The translations under genes and the position numbers were made by a program. A stretch of DNA of 64,000 bases from Bacillota bacterium (lineage in GTDB: Bacteria > Bacillota > Clostridia > Acetivibrionales > DTU013), in contig JAEZRE010000014.1 in NCBI GenBank assembly GCA_023412915.1, positions 186,001 to 250,000 on the forward strand, written 5' to 3'. This document shows, piece after piece, positions 44,241 to 51,667 of this stretch (position 1 is its first letter; the number at the start of each line of letters is the position of its first letter). The notes below the pieces were generated by a model, which saw nothing but the letters and a program-made list of their open reading frames with translations, made no database searches and was not told the origin of the DNA.

Positions 44241-44894
44241 TCAAAGGAAGAATTCCTTAAGTCTTTCCTGATCTTCATTAGATGACGCCGCTATGATAAA
44301 ATCGCCCTTTTGCAGCACTGTCTGCCCGTTAGGTATGAATACGTCTTCATCCCTTATGATGGAAATCAGCAGGCTGTTGCTCGGCAGCTTGAGATCCATG
44401 AGCTTCTTTCCGCAAGCTATCGAATTCTCATGCAATTCTATTTCATTCAGAGTGATTTTTCCGTTTTTCAGTTTTATCAATGTTTTTATACCGATGTAAT
44501 CGATCTCCTGCTCGATAAGCTCGGCCATCATCGACGTGCTGCTTACTGCCATATCCACGCCGAGTTTTTTGAAAACCTCGATATTCTTGGGATTGTTTAC
44601 TCTGGCTATCGTTCTCTTTATAAGAAAGTTATTCTTTGCAAGCTGGCAGGCGATCAGGTTGTCCTCATCCCTCCCAGTTGTCGCAACGAATATGTCCGCC
44701 CTCGACGCACCGACTTCCTCCAGCTTGTCTATTGTGGTGCTGTCCCCGTTGCATACCCTGATATTGAGCTGGTTGGCCAGCTTCTCGCATAGATCTGCCT
44801 GCGGTTCTATAACCACTACCTCATGCTTGTATGATAAAAGCGTTTTCGCCAGATAATACCCTACTTTTCCCCCGCCTGCGATGACAATATACAT
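44241..44894 (-). CDS. ktrA: TrkA/KtrA-type potassium regulator 1
   Basis: 217 aa. RCK N-terminal Rossmann domain (IVIAGGGKVGYYLAKTLL, then VVVIEPQADLC) and C-terminal TrkA_C domain (about 135-215). It binds NAD(H) or ATP and gates the KtrB/TrkH subunit. It follows a second, similar gene by 15 bp on the minus strand. Confidence 0.93.
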   Translation of the reverse strand: MYIVIAGGGKVGYYLAKTLLSYKHEVVVIEPQADLCEKLANQLNIRVCNGDSTTIDKLEEVGASRADIFVATTGRDEDNLIACQLAKNNFLIKRTIARVNNPKNIEVFKKLGVDMAVSSTSMMAELIEQEIDYIGIKTLIKLKNGKITLNEIELHENSIACGKKLMDLKLPSNSLLISIIRDEDVFIPNGQTVLQKGDFIIAASSNEDQERLKEFFL

Positions 44895-44909
44895 GAATGC
44901 TCCTCCCTA

Positions 44910-45527
44910 TCAACGTGTCAGATAAGCGACTATGATGCTGTCGTCCGGATTCAGCCTGATGCCCGGATTCGGAAAGCTGAATGAACCGTTATGCACGACG
45001 CCGAAAATGTAACTGTCCTTTTTAAGCTTTACCGAACTGAGTTTTTTTCCGTTATATTCGGATTTTACGGCTTCTCTTTTAAACGTGAACGCCTCACCGC
45101 ATATCGCGTGGTGAGAGGCATTTTCAGACTCGCCGAGGATTTTCGATCTCAGTACGTCCACCGTCAGGTTCGTAGGACAGATAGTGTTGAGCCCGAACTG
45201 GTGGAATACGTGTTCGCGTTCCGGATTATATATCCTTGCTATGACTCTCGGTACCTTGAAGATTTCCTTTGCAACCTGGCAAGCCATTATATTTACGTTA
45301 TCGTCAGGCGTTACGGCAGCAAAGGCGTCTGCGTTTTCAATACCGGCCTGCTTTAACACATCCTGATCTATCGGTACGCCGGTCACAGTAATGCCCTTGA
45401 AATCGTGCTTCAATGCCTTAAATTCATTTCTGTCGTTCGATACGACGACCACATCATGACCATCGTCGGCAAGAGCGTGAGCAAATTTGGAGCCTACCTT
45501 GCCGCAACCTATTATAATAATGTTCAT
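44910..45527 (-). CDS. TrkA/KtrA-type potassium regulator 2
   Basis: 205 aa. N-terminal RCK domain (NIIIIGCGKVGSKFAHALA, then VVVVSNDRNE) and C-terminal TrkA_C domain. It differs enough from its neighbour (44241-44894) to be a distinct subunit rather than a recent copy. Two soluble subunits next to one KtrB may form a hetero-oligomeric gating ring. It starts the operon with ktrA. Confidence 0.9.
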   Translation of the reverse strand: MNIIIIGCGKVGSKFAHALADDGHDVVVVSNDRNEFKALKHDFKGITVTGVPIDQDVLKQAGIENADAFAAVTPDDNVNIMACQVAKEIFKVPRVIARIYNPEREHVFHQFGLNTICPTNLTVDVLRSKILGESENASHHAICGEAFTFKREAVKSEYNGKKLSSVKLKKDSYIFGVVHNGSFSFPNPGIRLNPDDSIIVAYLTR

Positions 45528-45550
45528 ACATCAAGCCCTCGCAAAACTAA

Positions 45551-45637
45551 GTGTGTCTCATCCGCTTACGGTGTGTCCCATTTGCTTTAGCGTCAAAAAG
45601 GGACATACCTTGGACAGTCCTTTGAAGGTGTGTTCCC
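45551..45637. repeat. short direct and inverted repeats, REP-like
   Basis: GTGTGTCTCATCCGCTTA (45551-45568) and GTGTGTCCCATTTGCTTT (45571-45588) form a 20-bp-period pair. GGTGTGTCCC (45570-45579) is an imperfect inverted copy of GGGACATACC (45600-45609), and GGTGTGTTCCC recurs at 45627-45637. It lies in a 252-bp gap (45528-45779) that holds no gene. Confidence 0.55.
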
Positions 45638-45779
45638 TTTACACTATTATACCGCCTTGAAGCAATTTTGCAATGCAATCTTTCAGTATCTGGAAGACAG
45701 TGAAAAAACCACTTTGAATAACTGTAAACCATGCGGCAAATAATAAGTTGATGTAAAATTCTCTGACAGGAGTAAGAAT

Positions 45780-46466
45780 ATGTTGGTAGTATTTATCAGG
45801 GCTCTCGTTTTATATTTGATCGTGGTAATAGTCATGAGAGTTATGGGAAAAAGGCAAATAGGGCAGCTGCAGCCCTTCGAGCTTGCCATAGCGATCATGA
45901 TATCCGAACTGGCAGCGGTGCCGATGCAGAATACCGGGATCCCGCTTGTGAACGGAATCATCCCTATAATCACACTGCTTATCGCACAACTTCTCATGTC
46001 CTTCCTCACTTTGAAAAGTATCCGGGCAAGGGCCATAATTTGCGGCAAGCCTACCATACTTATCGAAAAAGGCAGGATCATGGAGGATGAGCTGAGAAAG
46101 GAGCTTTATACCCTGAATGACCTGCTTGAACAGCTCAGGATCAAAGATTATCCGAATATAACGGATATCGAATACGCGATACTTGAAACCAACGGTCAGC
46201 TCAGTGTAATACCGAAGTCGCAGAAAAGGCCTCTGAATCCTGCCGATATGAATATAAAGACCGATTACGAAGGCATAACGGTGGACGTCGTTATCGACGG
46301 GCATATCATGACGAATAACCTGAAAACTATCGGGAAAGACAGGCAGTGGCTCATTCAGGAGATGCGGAAGCAGCATTACAACGACCCTTCCGAAATACTT
46401 CTCGCCTGCGTCGATCCTGCGGGCAAGCTCTCCATTCAGGCCAGATCAAGGGGAGGTGACCGTTGA
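45780..46466 (+). CDS. DUF421 (YetF/YcaP-like) membrane protein
   Basis: 228 aa. Three hydrophobic helices in the first 90 residues, then a soluble C-terminal domain. RAIICGKPTILIEKGRIMEDELRKELYTLNDLLEQLR and PNITDIEYAILETNGQLSV are characteristic DUF421 sequence. In sporulating Bacilli, YetF-type proteins act in the inner membrane of spores and germination, but a role in this organism is not shown. It ends one base before the DUF4363 gene start. Confidence 0.9.
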   Translation: MLVVFIRALVLYLIVVIVMRVMGKRQIGQLQPFELAIAIMISELAAVPMQNTGIPLVNGIIPIITLLIAQLLMSFLTLKSIRARAIICGKPTILIEKGRIMEDELRKELYTLNDLLEQLRIKDYPNITDIEYAILETNGQLSVIPKSQKRPLNPADMNIKTDYEGITVDVVIDGHIMTNNLKTIGKDRQWLIQEMRKQHYNDPSEILLACVDPAGKLSIQARSRGGDR

Positions 46467-46467
46467 T

Positions 46468-46866
46468 ATGAGACGCAGGGCTACTATAAGGATAGTGGGC
46501 GTTATTACAGTTTTGACCCTTATAATTATCATACTGAGCGTGGTCTCACAGAGGTTTCTTTATAATGGTTCACAGAGTATGAAGCAGTCAATAGATTCGG
46601 TCGAGACCAGTATCGGCTCGAGTAACTGGAACCAGGCCGATACGCAGCTTACCGGGATGATAAATTCGTGGTCGGGCGTGAAAGGCTACTGGTCCGCGCT
46701 GATAGATCACCAGGAGATCGACAATATCGACGAGACCCTCGCGAGATTACAAATGTTCATAAAGGGAAAGGACAATGCGAGCGCGCTGGCGGAAGCTGCC
46801 GCGCTGAGAAAATTCATCGCTCACATACCGGAAAAGGAAAAACCGAGCCTTGAGAATATCTTCTAA
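46468..46866 (+). CDS. DUF4363 family membrane-anchored protein
   Basis: 132 aa. One N-terminal transmembrane helix, then a helical extracytoplasmic domain with two-helix repeats (SIGSSNWNQADTQLTGMINSWSGVKGYWSALID). GGGGAGG is nine bases before the ATG at 46468; the GTG at 46456 reads into the preceding gene. Partner of the DUF421 gene in many Clostridia, suggesting the two proteins act together. Confidence 0.85.
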   Translation: MRRRATIRIVGVITVLTLIIIILSVVSQRFLYNGSQSMKQSIDSVETSIGSSNWNQADTQLTGMINSWSGVKGYWSALIDHQEIDNIDETLARLQMFIKGKDNASALAEAAALRKFIAHIPEKEKPSLENIF

Positions 46867-46892
46867 GGCTTTTACCCGAGATCCTTTGAGCC

Positions 46893-47693
46893 TTACCTTA
46901 GCTGTCTCTGCCTCATGGCCTCGAACATCATAACTCCCGCGGCAACGGATGCGTTAAGCGATTCAGCCCGGCCTGCCATTGGTATTTTCACAAGCAGGTC
47001 GGCCTTCTTTGCCGTATCGTCACTTATCCCCTCGGCCTCGCTGCCGATTATCAATGCGGTATTACCCGACAGATCCGCTTCATAAATACTGACCGAGCCC
47101 TCGAGGTGCGATGCGCAAAGCTTGAACCCCTTTTGTTTCACTGACTGCAGCATTTCGACAATGCCGCCCCCGTAGCAGACCGGTATGTGGAAGATCGAGC
47201 CCATCGTGGAGCGCAGCACTTTGGGATTGTAAATGTCGGCGCAGCCGTCCGACAGTGCAACTCCCGAGCACCCTGCCGCATCCGCCGTCCTGATGATGGT
47301 GCCCATATTGCCGGGATCCCTGATGTTGTCAAGAAGTATCAATGTTCCTTCGCCGATGGGCGTATCCCGGAGCAGCTTCTTTTCAAGTTCGAGCACTGCC
47401 AGTACTCCCTGTGGGTTTTGCGTATCGGAGATCGAACCGAAAAGGCTGTCCGGTATTTCATAAGAGGTGATACCCATTTCTTCGACAACGCCGGTAAGTT
47501 CACGAGCTGAGCCGCCGGATAAAAAGGTTTCTGAAAATATTATGTACCGGATGCTGGCATTCTCCTTGAACGCCTCCGAAACGAACCTCGTCCCCTCGAT
47601 AAAATATAGACCCTTATCTTCCCTGTCACTTTTGTTTTTGAGCGACCGTACTTCTTTTATTACTGGATTACTGGCGGCTGTCAGCCTGGTCAT
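46893..47693 (-). CDS. TrmH/SpoU-family rRNA 2'-O-methyltransferase
   Basis: 266 aa. N-terminal substrate-binding SpoU_sub_bind-like part and C-terminal SPOUT knot domain. Motifs are LILLDNIRDPGNMGTIIRTADAAG, the catalytic NPKVLRSTMGSIFHIPV and the SAM-binding IGSEAEGIS with MAGRAESLNASVAAGVM. AGGAAATAAAT precedes the ATG at 47693, preferred over TTG 47726. Close to rplT-rpmI-infC, which is usual in Firmicutes; the methylated nucleotide is not determined. Confidence 0.9.
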   Translation of the reverse strand: MTRLTAASNPVIKEVRSLKNKSDREDKGLYFIEGTRFVSEAFKENASIRYIIFSETFLSGGSARELTGVVEEMGITSYEIPDSLFGSISDTQNPQGVLAVLELEKKLLRDTPIGEGTLILLDNIRDPGNMGTIIRTADAAGCSGVALSDGCADIYNPKVLRSTMGSIFHIPVCYGGGIVEMLQSVKQKGFKLCASHLEGSVSIYEADLSGNTALIIGSEAEGISDDTAKKADLLVKIPMAGRAESLNASVAAGVMMFEAMRQRQLR

Positions 47694-47723
47694 ATTTATT
47701 TCCTGCGCCTCCGATTTATTCCT

Positions 47724-47755
47724 CAAAAATCAAATAAGGGGCTTTTCAGCCCCCT
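47724..47755 (-). terminator. terminator of the infC-rpmI-rplT operon
   Basis: GGGGCT (47738-47743) pairs with AGCCCC (47748-47753); on the minus strand the stem is followed by a T-rich tract. Confidence 0.75.
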
Positions 47756-47783
47756 ATCTAAAAAATTCATCGATTTTGGATTA

Positions 47784-48134
47784 TCAAGCGTTCTTCACGC
47801 TGTTGACGAGCTGGGCGAAGCCCTGTGCATCGTTTATAGCCATATCGGACAATACTTTCCTGTTCAGGTTAATGCCGGCCTTTTTGAGCCCGCTCATGAA
47901 CCTGCTGTAGCTCATGCCGTTTATTCTTGCGCCGGCATTGATCCTTGCGATCCAAAGCTGTCTGAAGTTCCTCTTTTTAGCTTTCCTGTCCCTGTATGCA
48001 TATGAAAGCGATTTCATGACTGCCTGGTTGGCGATCCTGAAAAGCTTGCTCTTGCCTCCAAAATAACCCTTGGCCAATTTCAATATTTTTTTGTGCCTGG
48101 CACGTGTCCTGACAGCACCTTTGACTCTTGACAT
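47784..48134 (-). CDS. rplT: 50S ribosomal protein L20
   Basis: 116 aa, complete. RVKGAVRTRARHKKILKLAKGYFGGKSKLFRIANQAVMKSL and INGMSYSRFMSGLKKAGINLNRKVLSD are diagnostic. L20 binds 23S rRNA early in assembly and in Firmicutes represses the infC operon by binding its leader RNA. Confidence 0.98.
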   Translation of the reverse strand: MSRVKGAVRTRARHKKILKLAKGYFGGKSKLFRIANQAVMKSLSYAYRDRKAKKRNFRQLWIARINAGARINGMSYSRFMSGLKKAGINLNRKVLSDMAINDAQGFAQLVNSVKNA

Positions 48135-48154
48135 ATTATTCTTCCTCCTTCTTC

Positions 48155-48352
48155 CTACTTGTAAGGTATAAGCATTTTAACTGTAGCTTCATTGGCAGAA
48201 GAAGCATAAGCTCCGAGCCTGTGGTGTTTCTTTGCCTTTTTTGCCTTCGACACGAGTCTGTGGCTTCTGAATGCATGATTCATCTTAACCTTGCCATTAG
48301 CTGTTATTCTAAATCTTTTCTTAGACGCACTGTGTGTTTTAACCTTTGGCAT
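48155..48352 (-). CDS. rpmI: 50S ribosomal protein L35
   Basis: 65 aa, complete: PKVKTHSASKKRFRITANGKVKMNHAFRSH. Middle gene of infC-rpmI-rplT. Confidence 0.98.
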   Translation of the reverse strand: MPKVKTHSASKKRFRITANGKVKMNHAFRSHRLVSKAKKAKKHHRLGAYASSANEATVKMLIPYK

Positions 48353-48425
48353 ATTTACTCCTCCTATTTTGTACTGTATCGCATCCTTGAATACCTGCCG
48401 GTATTCCGTAATGCTATGAAAGATC

Positions 48426-48944
48426 CTATTGCTGCTTTGGATTGAGTATCATTATCATACTCCTGCCTTCCAGCTTCGGCCTTCTCTCCACTATTCCCAC
48501 TTCTGCAACCGCATCCGCGAATTTATTAAGTACCTGTTCACCCAGAGATGTATAATTCATTTCCCTACCCCTGAAACGTACGCTTACCTTTACCTTGTCG
48601 CCATCCTGCAGGAATTTATACGCATTTTTTGCCTTGAAGCCGAAATCATGATCTTCGATAGTAGCCTTGATCCAGACTTCTTTAATGCTTATAACCTTTT
48701 GATTCTTCCTTGCTTCCTTTTCCTTCTTGGCAAGTTCGAACATGTACTTTCCATAGTCCATGATCTTGCAGACTGGCGGCGATGCCTGTGGGGCGATCTT
48801 AACAAGGTCCAGATTCTTGGTAGTTGCGAGTTGCTGTGCGTCCTTGACAAGCATTACACCCAGCATGGATCCGTCCGAATCGATAACACGCGCTTCCTTA
48901 TCCCTGATTTCCTCATTAATCATCAACTCATTTTTACTACTGAT
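48426..48944 (-). CDS. infC: translation initiation factor IF-3, non-AUG (AUC) start
   Basis: 172 aa. N- and C-domains are intact: INEEIRDKEARVIDSDGSMLGVM and the C-terminal KVSVRFRGREMNYTSLGEQVL. GGAGGTG lies eight bases upstream of an ATC codon (48942-48944) whose product ISSKNELMINEEIR matches the usual IF-3 start; in Bacillus the start is also a non-AUG codon. The next ATG (48923) would cut the conserved N-terminus. IF-3 discriminates against non-AUG starts, so such a codon is an autoregulation device. Confidence 0.92.
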   Translation of the reverse strand: MSSKNELMINEEIRDKEARVIDSDGSMLGVMLVKDAQQLATTKNLDLVKIAPQASPPVCKIMDYGKYMFELAKKEKEARKNQKVISIKEVWIKATIEDHDFGFKAKNAYKFLQDGDKVKVSVRFRGREMNYTSLGEQVLNKFADAVAEVGIVERRPKLEGRSMIMILNPKQQ

Positions 48945-48958
48945 ATTAAAACACCTCC

Positions 48959-49090
48959 GGACAAATAAAAAAGTGGATTGCAGAAGTCTGTCAATCCACC
49001 ACATAGCTAAGTTACATCTTGAACCTTCACTATTTACCTTACTGGATATATCCGTAAGGTGAGAAGCGGATGACTTCTTCTTTGTTTTAC
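48959..49090 (-). promoter_or_regulatory. infC leader (L20-leader-type) with attenuator
   Basis: About 130 bases between the promoter and infC. It contains an ACCTTAC/GTAAGGT stem (about 49041-49068) and then a terminator GTGGATTG (48973-48980) with CAATCCAC (48992-48999) followed by TTTTTTATTTG, ending just before the ribosome site. This is the arrangement of the Rfam L20 leader: free L20 favours the terminator. Confidence 0.8.
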
Positions 49091-49096
49091 TGAATA

Positions 49097-49125
49097 ATAA
49101 TAGCAGAAAGAAAACGCCGTGTCAA
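49097..49125 (-). promoter_or_regulatory. strong sigma-A-type promoter of the infC operon
   Basis: On the minus strand TTGACA (49120-49125), a 17-bp spacer, TATTAT (49097-49102). A near-consensus housekeeping promoter. Confidence 0.9.
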
Positions 49126-49145
49126 GGAATTGTTAGCGCCTGCAA

Positions 49146-51452
49146 TCAATTACGATCAATTTGTCTGTAAGACTTTTCAGGCATTTGTTTTAAAAATCCG
49201 GGCATTTTTCCCGCAAAATAAAAGTGCAGCCTGTGAAGCGCTCTCGAACAAACCGTATATAAAAGGCCCTTCGCTTCGTCACCCTGATATATACCGCCTT
49301 CCGGGCAAATCATCAACACCGCGTCGAATTCCAGCCCTTTTGAAAGATAGGACGGTATTACCACCGCGCCGGTGAAGAATTCCTGCCGATCACCCGTTAT
49401 GAGGCTGAGTTCCGTGTATTTGACAAGGACATTGTAAGCTTCGGTGCATTCACGTTCTGTTTTCATTATGACAGCAATTGACTTCAACCCATTACTCTTC
49501 ATTTTTTCAATATCCTCCGCAGCCCTACGGTATAACTCCTGCATATCGGCGCAGCGATGCGCTTCCGGTAGATCTCCCTCCCTGTTTACGCTTTCGGCGT
49601 CGATATTGCCTCCTATTATTCCATTGCAGAAATCGGCTATCTGCCTGGTTGAACGATAGCTTTTTACAAGTCTTGCGCAAATATAGGACGCATATCCCAG
49701 GCTGCCCGCCAGACGCTCCGGCTCCAGGGACGGAATATAAGGATTCAAGGCCTGGTTGGGGTCGCCCAGCAATGTAAGGTTGCTGTTTCCGAACAGCTCT
49801 CTTAATATCTCGAGCTGAACAGGGGTGTAGTCCTGCACTTCATCAATCAAAACATATTTGATGACGTCCATATTGGGGTAGCCGTTCAGCAAACCATTCA
49901 AAAATAATATCGGTGCAATGTCCTCATAATTTACATTCCGTTTTCCCGAGCTCCGATCGATGCCGCCCGTTTTACCGGCATATACGCCCCTATCCTCCAG
50001 AAACTCAATGTAACTGTCGAATATATCGAGCTTTGTCATCTCTTCGATCAGCTGTCTCGCCGACGAGGCCTCCTCGCGGACAATTGCAATACTGCGCCCT
50101 CGTATCTCCGCAGGATCGATGAATTCGACCATATTGGCGACCTCCGGTACTACTTCCTCCACTCTTTTTCTGAACAGTATATCGAGTTTTGAGGTCAGTC
50201 TGCTCCGGATCTTGTCGAGTCTCTTTACAACCGGCAGGAACCTGAGGGCTTCAAAAAAGTACTGAGAGAGCTCTTCAGCGGTCTCTATCAACTCCCCCCT
50301 GAAGACGACGTCATGGAAAACCCTGCTCTTTTCTATCTTTTCCACATGCCTGCGCAGATGGTCGATAATTTCGAACGAAGCCTTGTATTTTATACCGTCT
50401 ATCCTTTGACGGCGGTTATCGAAATCCCCGATCCCAGAGAAATCGTCTACATTTTCCTTGCAATTTTCTTTACAGTAGCTTGCATCACATCCGGCGGTAG
50501 CGTCCTCCGCAAGCAAAAACTCCATCTGCTGCGAGGCGTTTTCGGGACGGACTCCGGGTCCAAGCGTCCTGACGGCATATTCGAACAAAGTGCTCCTGTT
50601 AATATCCTCTTCTCCGAGCTCAGGCAGTACATCCGAAATATAATCGCTGAAAATTTCGTTGGGCGAAAATATGACTATATTCTTCGACGTTATATTGTCT
50701 TTGTGCCTGTACAAAAGGAACGCAGCCCTGTGGAGCGCTATCGAAGTCTTACCGCTGCCGGCAGGTCCCGTTACTATCAGCAGCTTGTGTGTGTCGTTGC
50801 GTATAATGCTGTTCTGTTCCCGCTGAATGCTCGCGACGATTGTTTTCATCCTGCTGTCGGCACTCCTGCCGAGAATCTCCTGAAGTATCTCGTCATTTAT
50901 TGTCAGGCTTGAATCGAACATCAGCGTAAGCTCGCCGTTCCATATCCTGAATTGCCTCTTCAGCAGCAGTTCGCCTTCGATCCTCCCGGCCATGCATACA
51001 TATCCCGCGCCACCCGGTTCATAATCGTAAAACATACTGGAAACAGGCGCTCTCCAGTCGTAGATCAAAAACTGCCCGGTCTTTTCATTCTTTAAATTTG
51101 AAATCCCGATATAGATTTTCTCGGCAAGGTTTTCGCCTGCCTCCTTGAAATCGATCCTGGCAAAATAGGGATTATTGGCAATCCTCTCGAGCTTCCTGGC
51201 CTGGTTGGTCAAAAAGATCGCCTTGTTTCCCTCCCGTACGATATCGGTTTGGAACTGCCATATGGCTGCCATGTCGTCCAGGTCATCCGGAGTCGGTTTG
51301 ACATACTCCCACATCGATTTCTGCATCCCGGTCAGATCCTTTTTCACCTTACCGGCTATATTCCTGGCAGCTTCCAGTTGTATCGCGATCTGACCTTCGA
51401 CGTCCCTGAGTCTTTCCTTTTCAATTGTGTACTCTGCTTGCTCCGATCCCAT
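49146..51452 (-). CDS. HelD-like superfamily 1 helicase
   Basis: 768 aa. N-terminal coiled-coil (EKERLRDVEGQIAIQLEAARNIAGKVKKDL), then split helicase core with Walker A VTGPAGSGKTSIALHRAAFLLY near residues 228-235, DEVQDYTPVQLEIL (motif II) and late motifs GDPNQALN and SLITGDRQEFFTGAVVIPSYLSKGLEFDAV. HelD-type proteins recycle stalled RNA polymerase in Firmicutes; the family resemblance is clear but it might also be UvrD-like. GAGGAGGG precedes the ATG. Divergent from rqcH. Confidence 0.88.
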   Translation of the reverse strand: MGSEQAEYTIEKERLRDVEGQIAIQLEAARNIAGKVKKDLTGMQKSMWEYVKPTPDDLDDMAAIWQFQTDIVREGNKAIFLTNQARKLERIANNPYFARIDFKEAGENLAEKIYIGISNLKNEKTGQFLIYDWRAPVSSMFYDYEPGGAGYVCMAGRIEGELLLKRQFRIWNGELTLMFDSSLTINDEILQEILGRSADSRMKTIVASIQREQNSIIRNDTHKLLIVTGPAGSGKTSIALHRAAFLLYRHKDNITSKNIVIFSPNEIFSDYISDVLPELGEEDINRSTLFEYAVRTLGPGVRPENASQQMEFLLAEDATAGCDASYCKENCKENVDDFSGIGDFDNRRQRIDGIKYKASFEIIDHLRRHVEKIEKSRVFHDVVFRGELIETAEELSQYFFEALRFLPVVKRLDKIRSRLTSKLDILFRKRVEEVVPEVANMVEFIDPAEIRGRSIAIVREEASSARQLIEEMTKLDIFDSYIEFLEDRGVYAGKTGGIDRSSGKRNVNYEDIAPILFLNGLLNGYPNMDVIKYVLIDEVQDYTPVQLEILRELFGNSNLTLLGDPNQALNPYIPSLEPERLAGSLGYASYICARLVKSYRSTRQIADFCNGIIGGNIDAESVNREGDLPEAHRCADMQELYRRAAEDIEKMKSNGLKSIAVIMKTERECTEAYNVLVKYTELSLITGDRQEFFTGAVVIPSYLSKGLEFDAVLMICPEGGIYQGDEAKGLLYTVCSRALHRLHFYFAGKMPGFLKQMPEKSYRQIDRN

Positions 51453-51505
51453 TTTCAGCCCTCCTCGCTCCTATAAAAATGTTGTTTCAAGCTATTAAAA
51501 AACTA

Positions 51506-51534
51506 TTGACAGCAAGTATAAAACGTGTTAATAT
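51506..51534 (+). promoter_or_regulatory. strong promoter of rqcH
   Basis: TTGACA (51506-51511), 17-bp spacer, TAATAT (51529-51534). A leader of about 130 nt follows before the start codon. Confidence 0.85.
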
Positions 51535-51618
51535 ATAATAGGAAAGTTATGTTATACAGCTATAACCAATAGTCTTTTAAGTGTATTATAAATAAGCAAA
51601 AATGTCAATATGAAAATC

Positions 51619-51647
51619 AGCCGGACTACTAAAAGTACGGCTTTTTT
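51619..51647 (+). terminator. terminator-like hairpin in the rqcH leader
   Basis: AGCCG-g-ACT (51619-51627) pairs with AGT-a-CGGCT (51634-51642), one mismatch, followed by TTTTTT. No plus-strand gene precedes it, so it may attenuate rqcH. Confidence 0.65.
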
Positions 51648-51667
51648 AATGCAAAGGAGTGTTCCTG

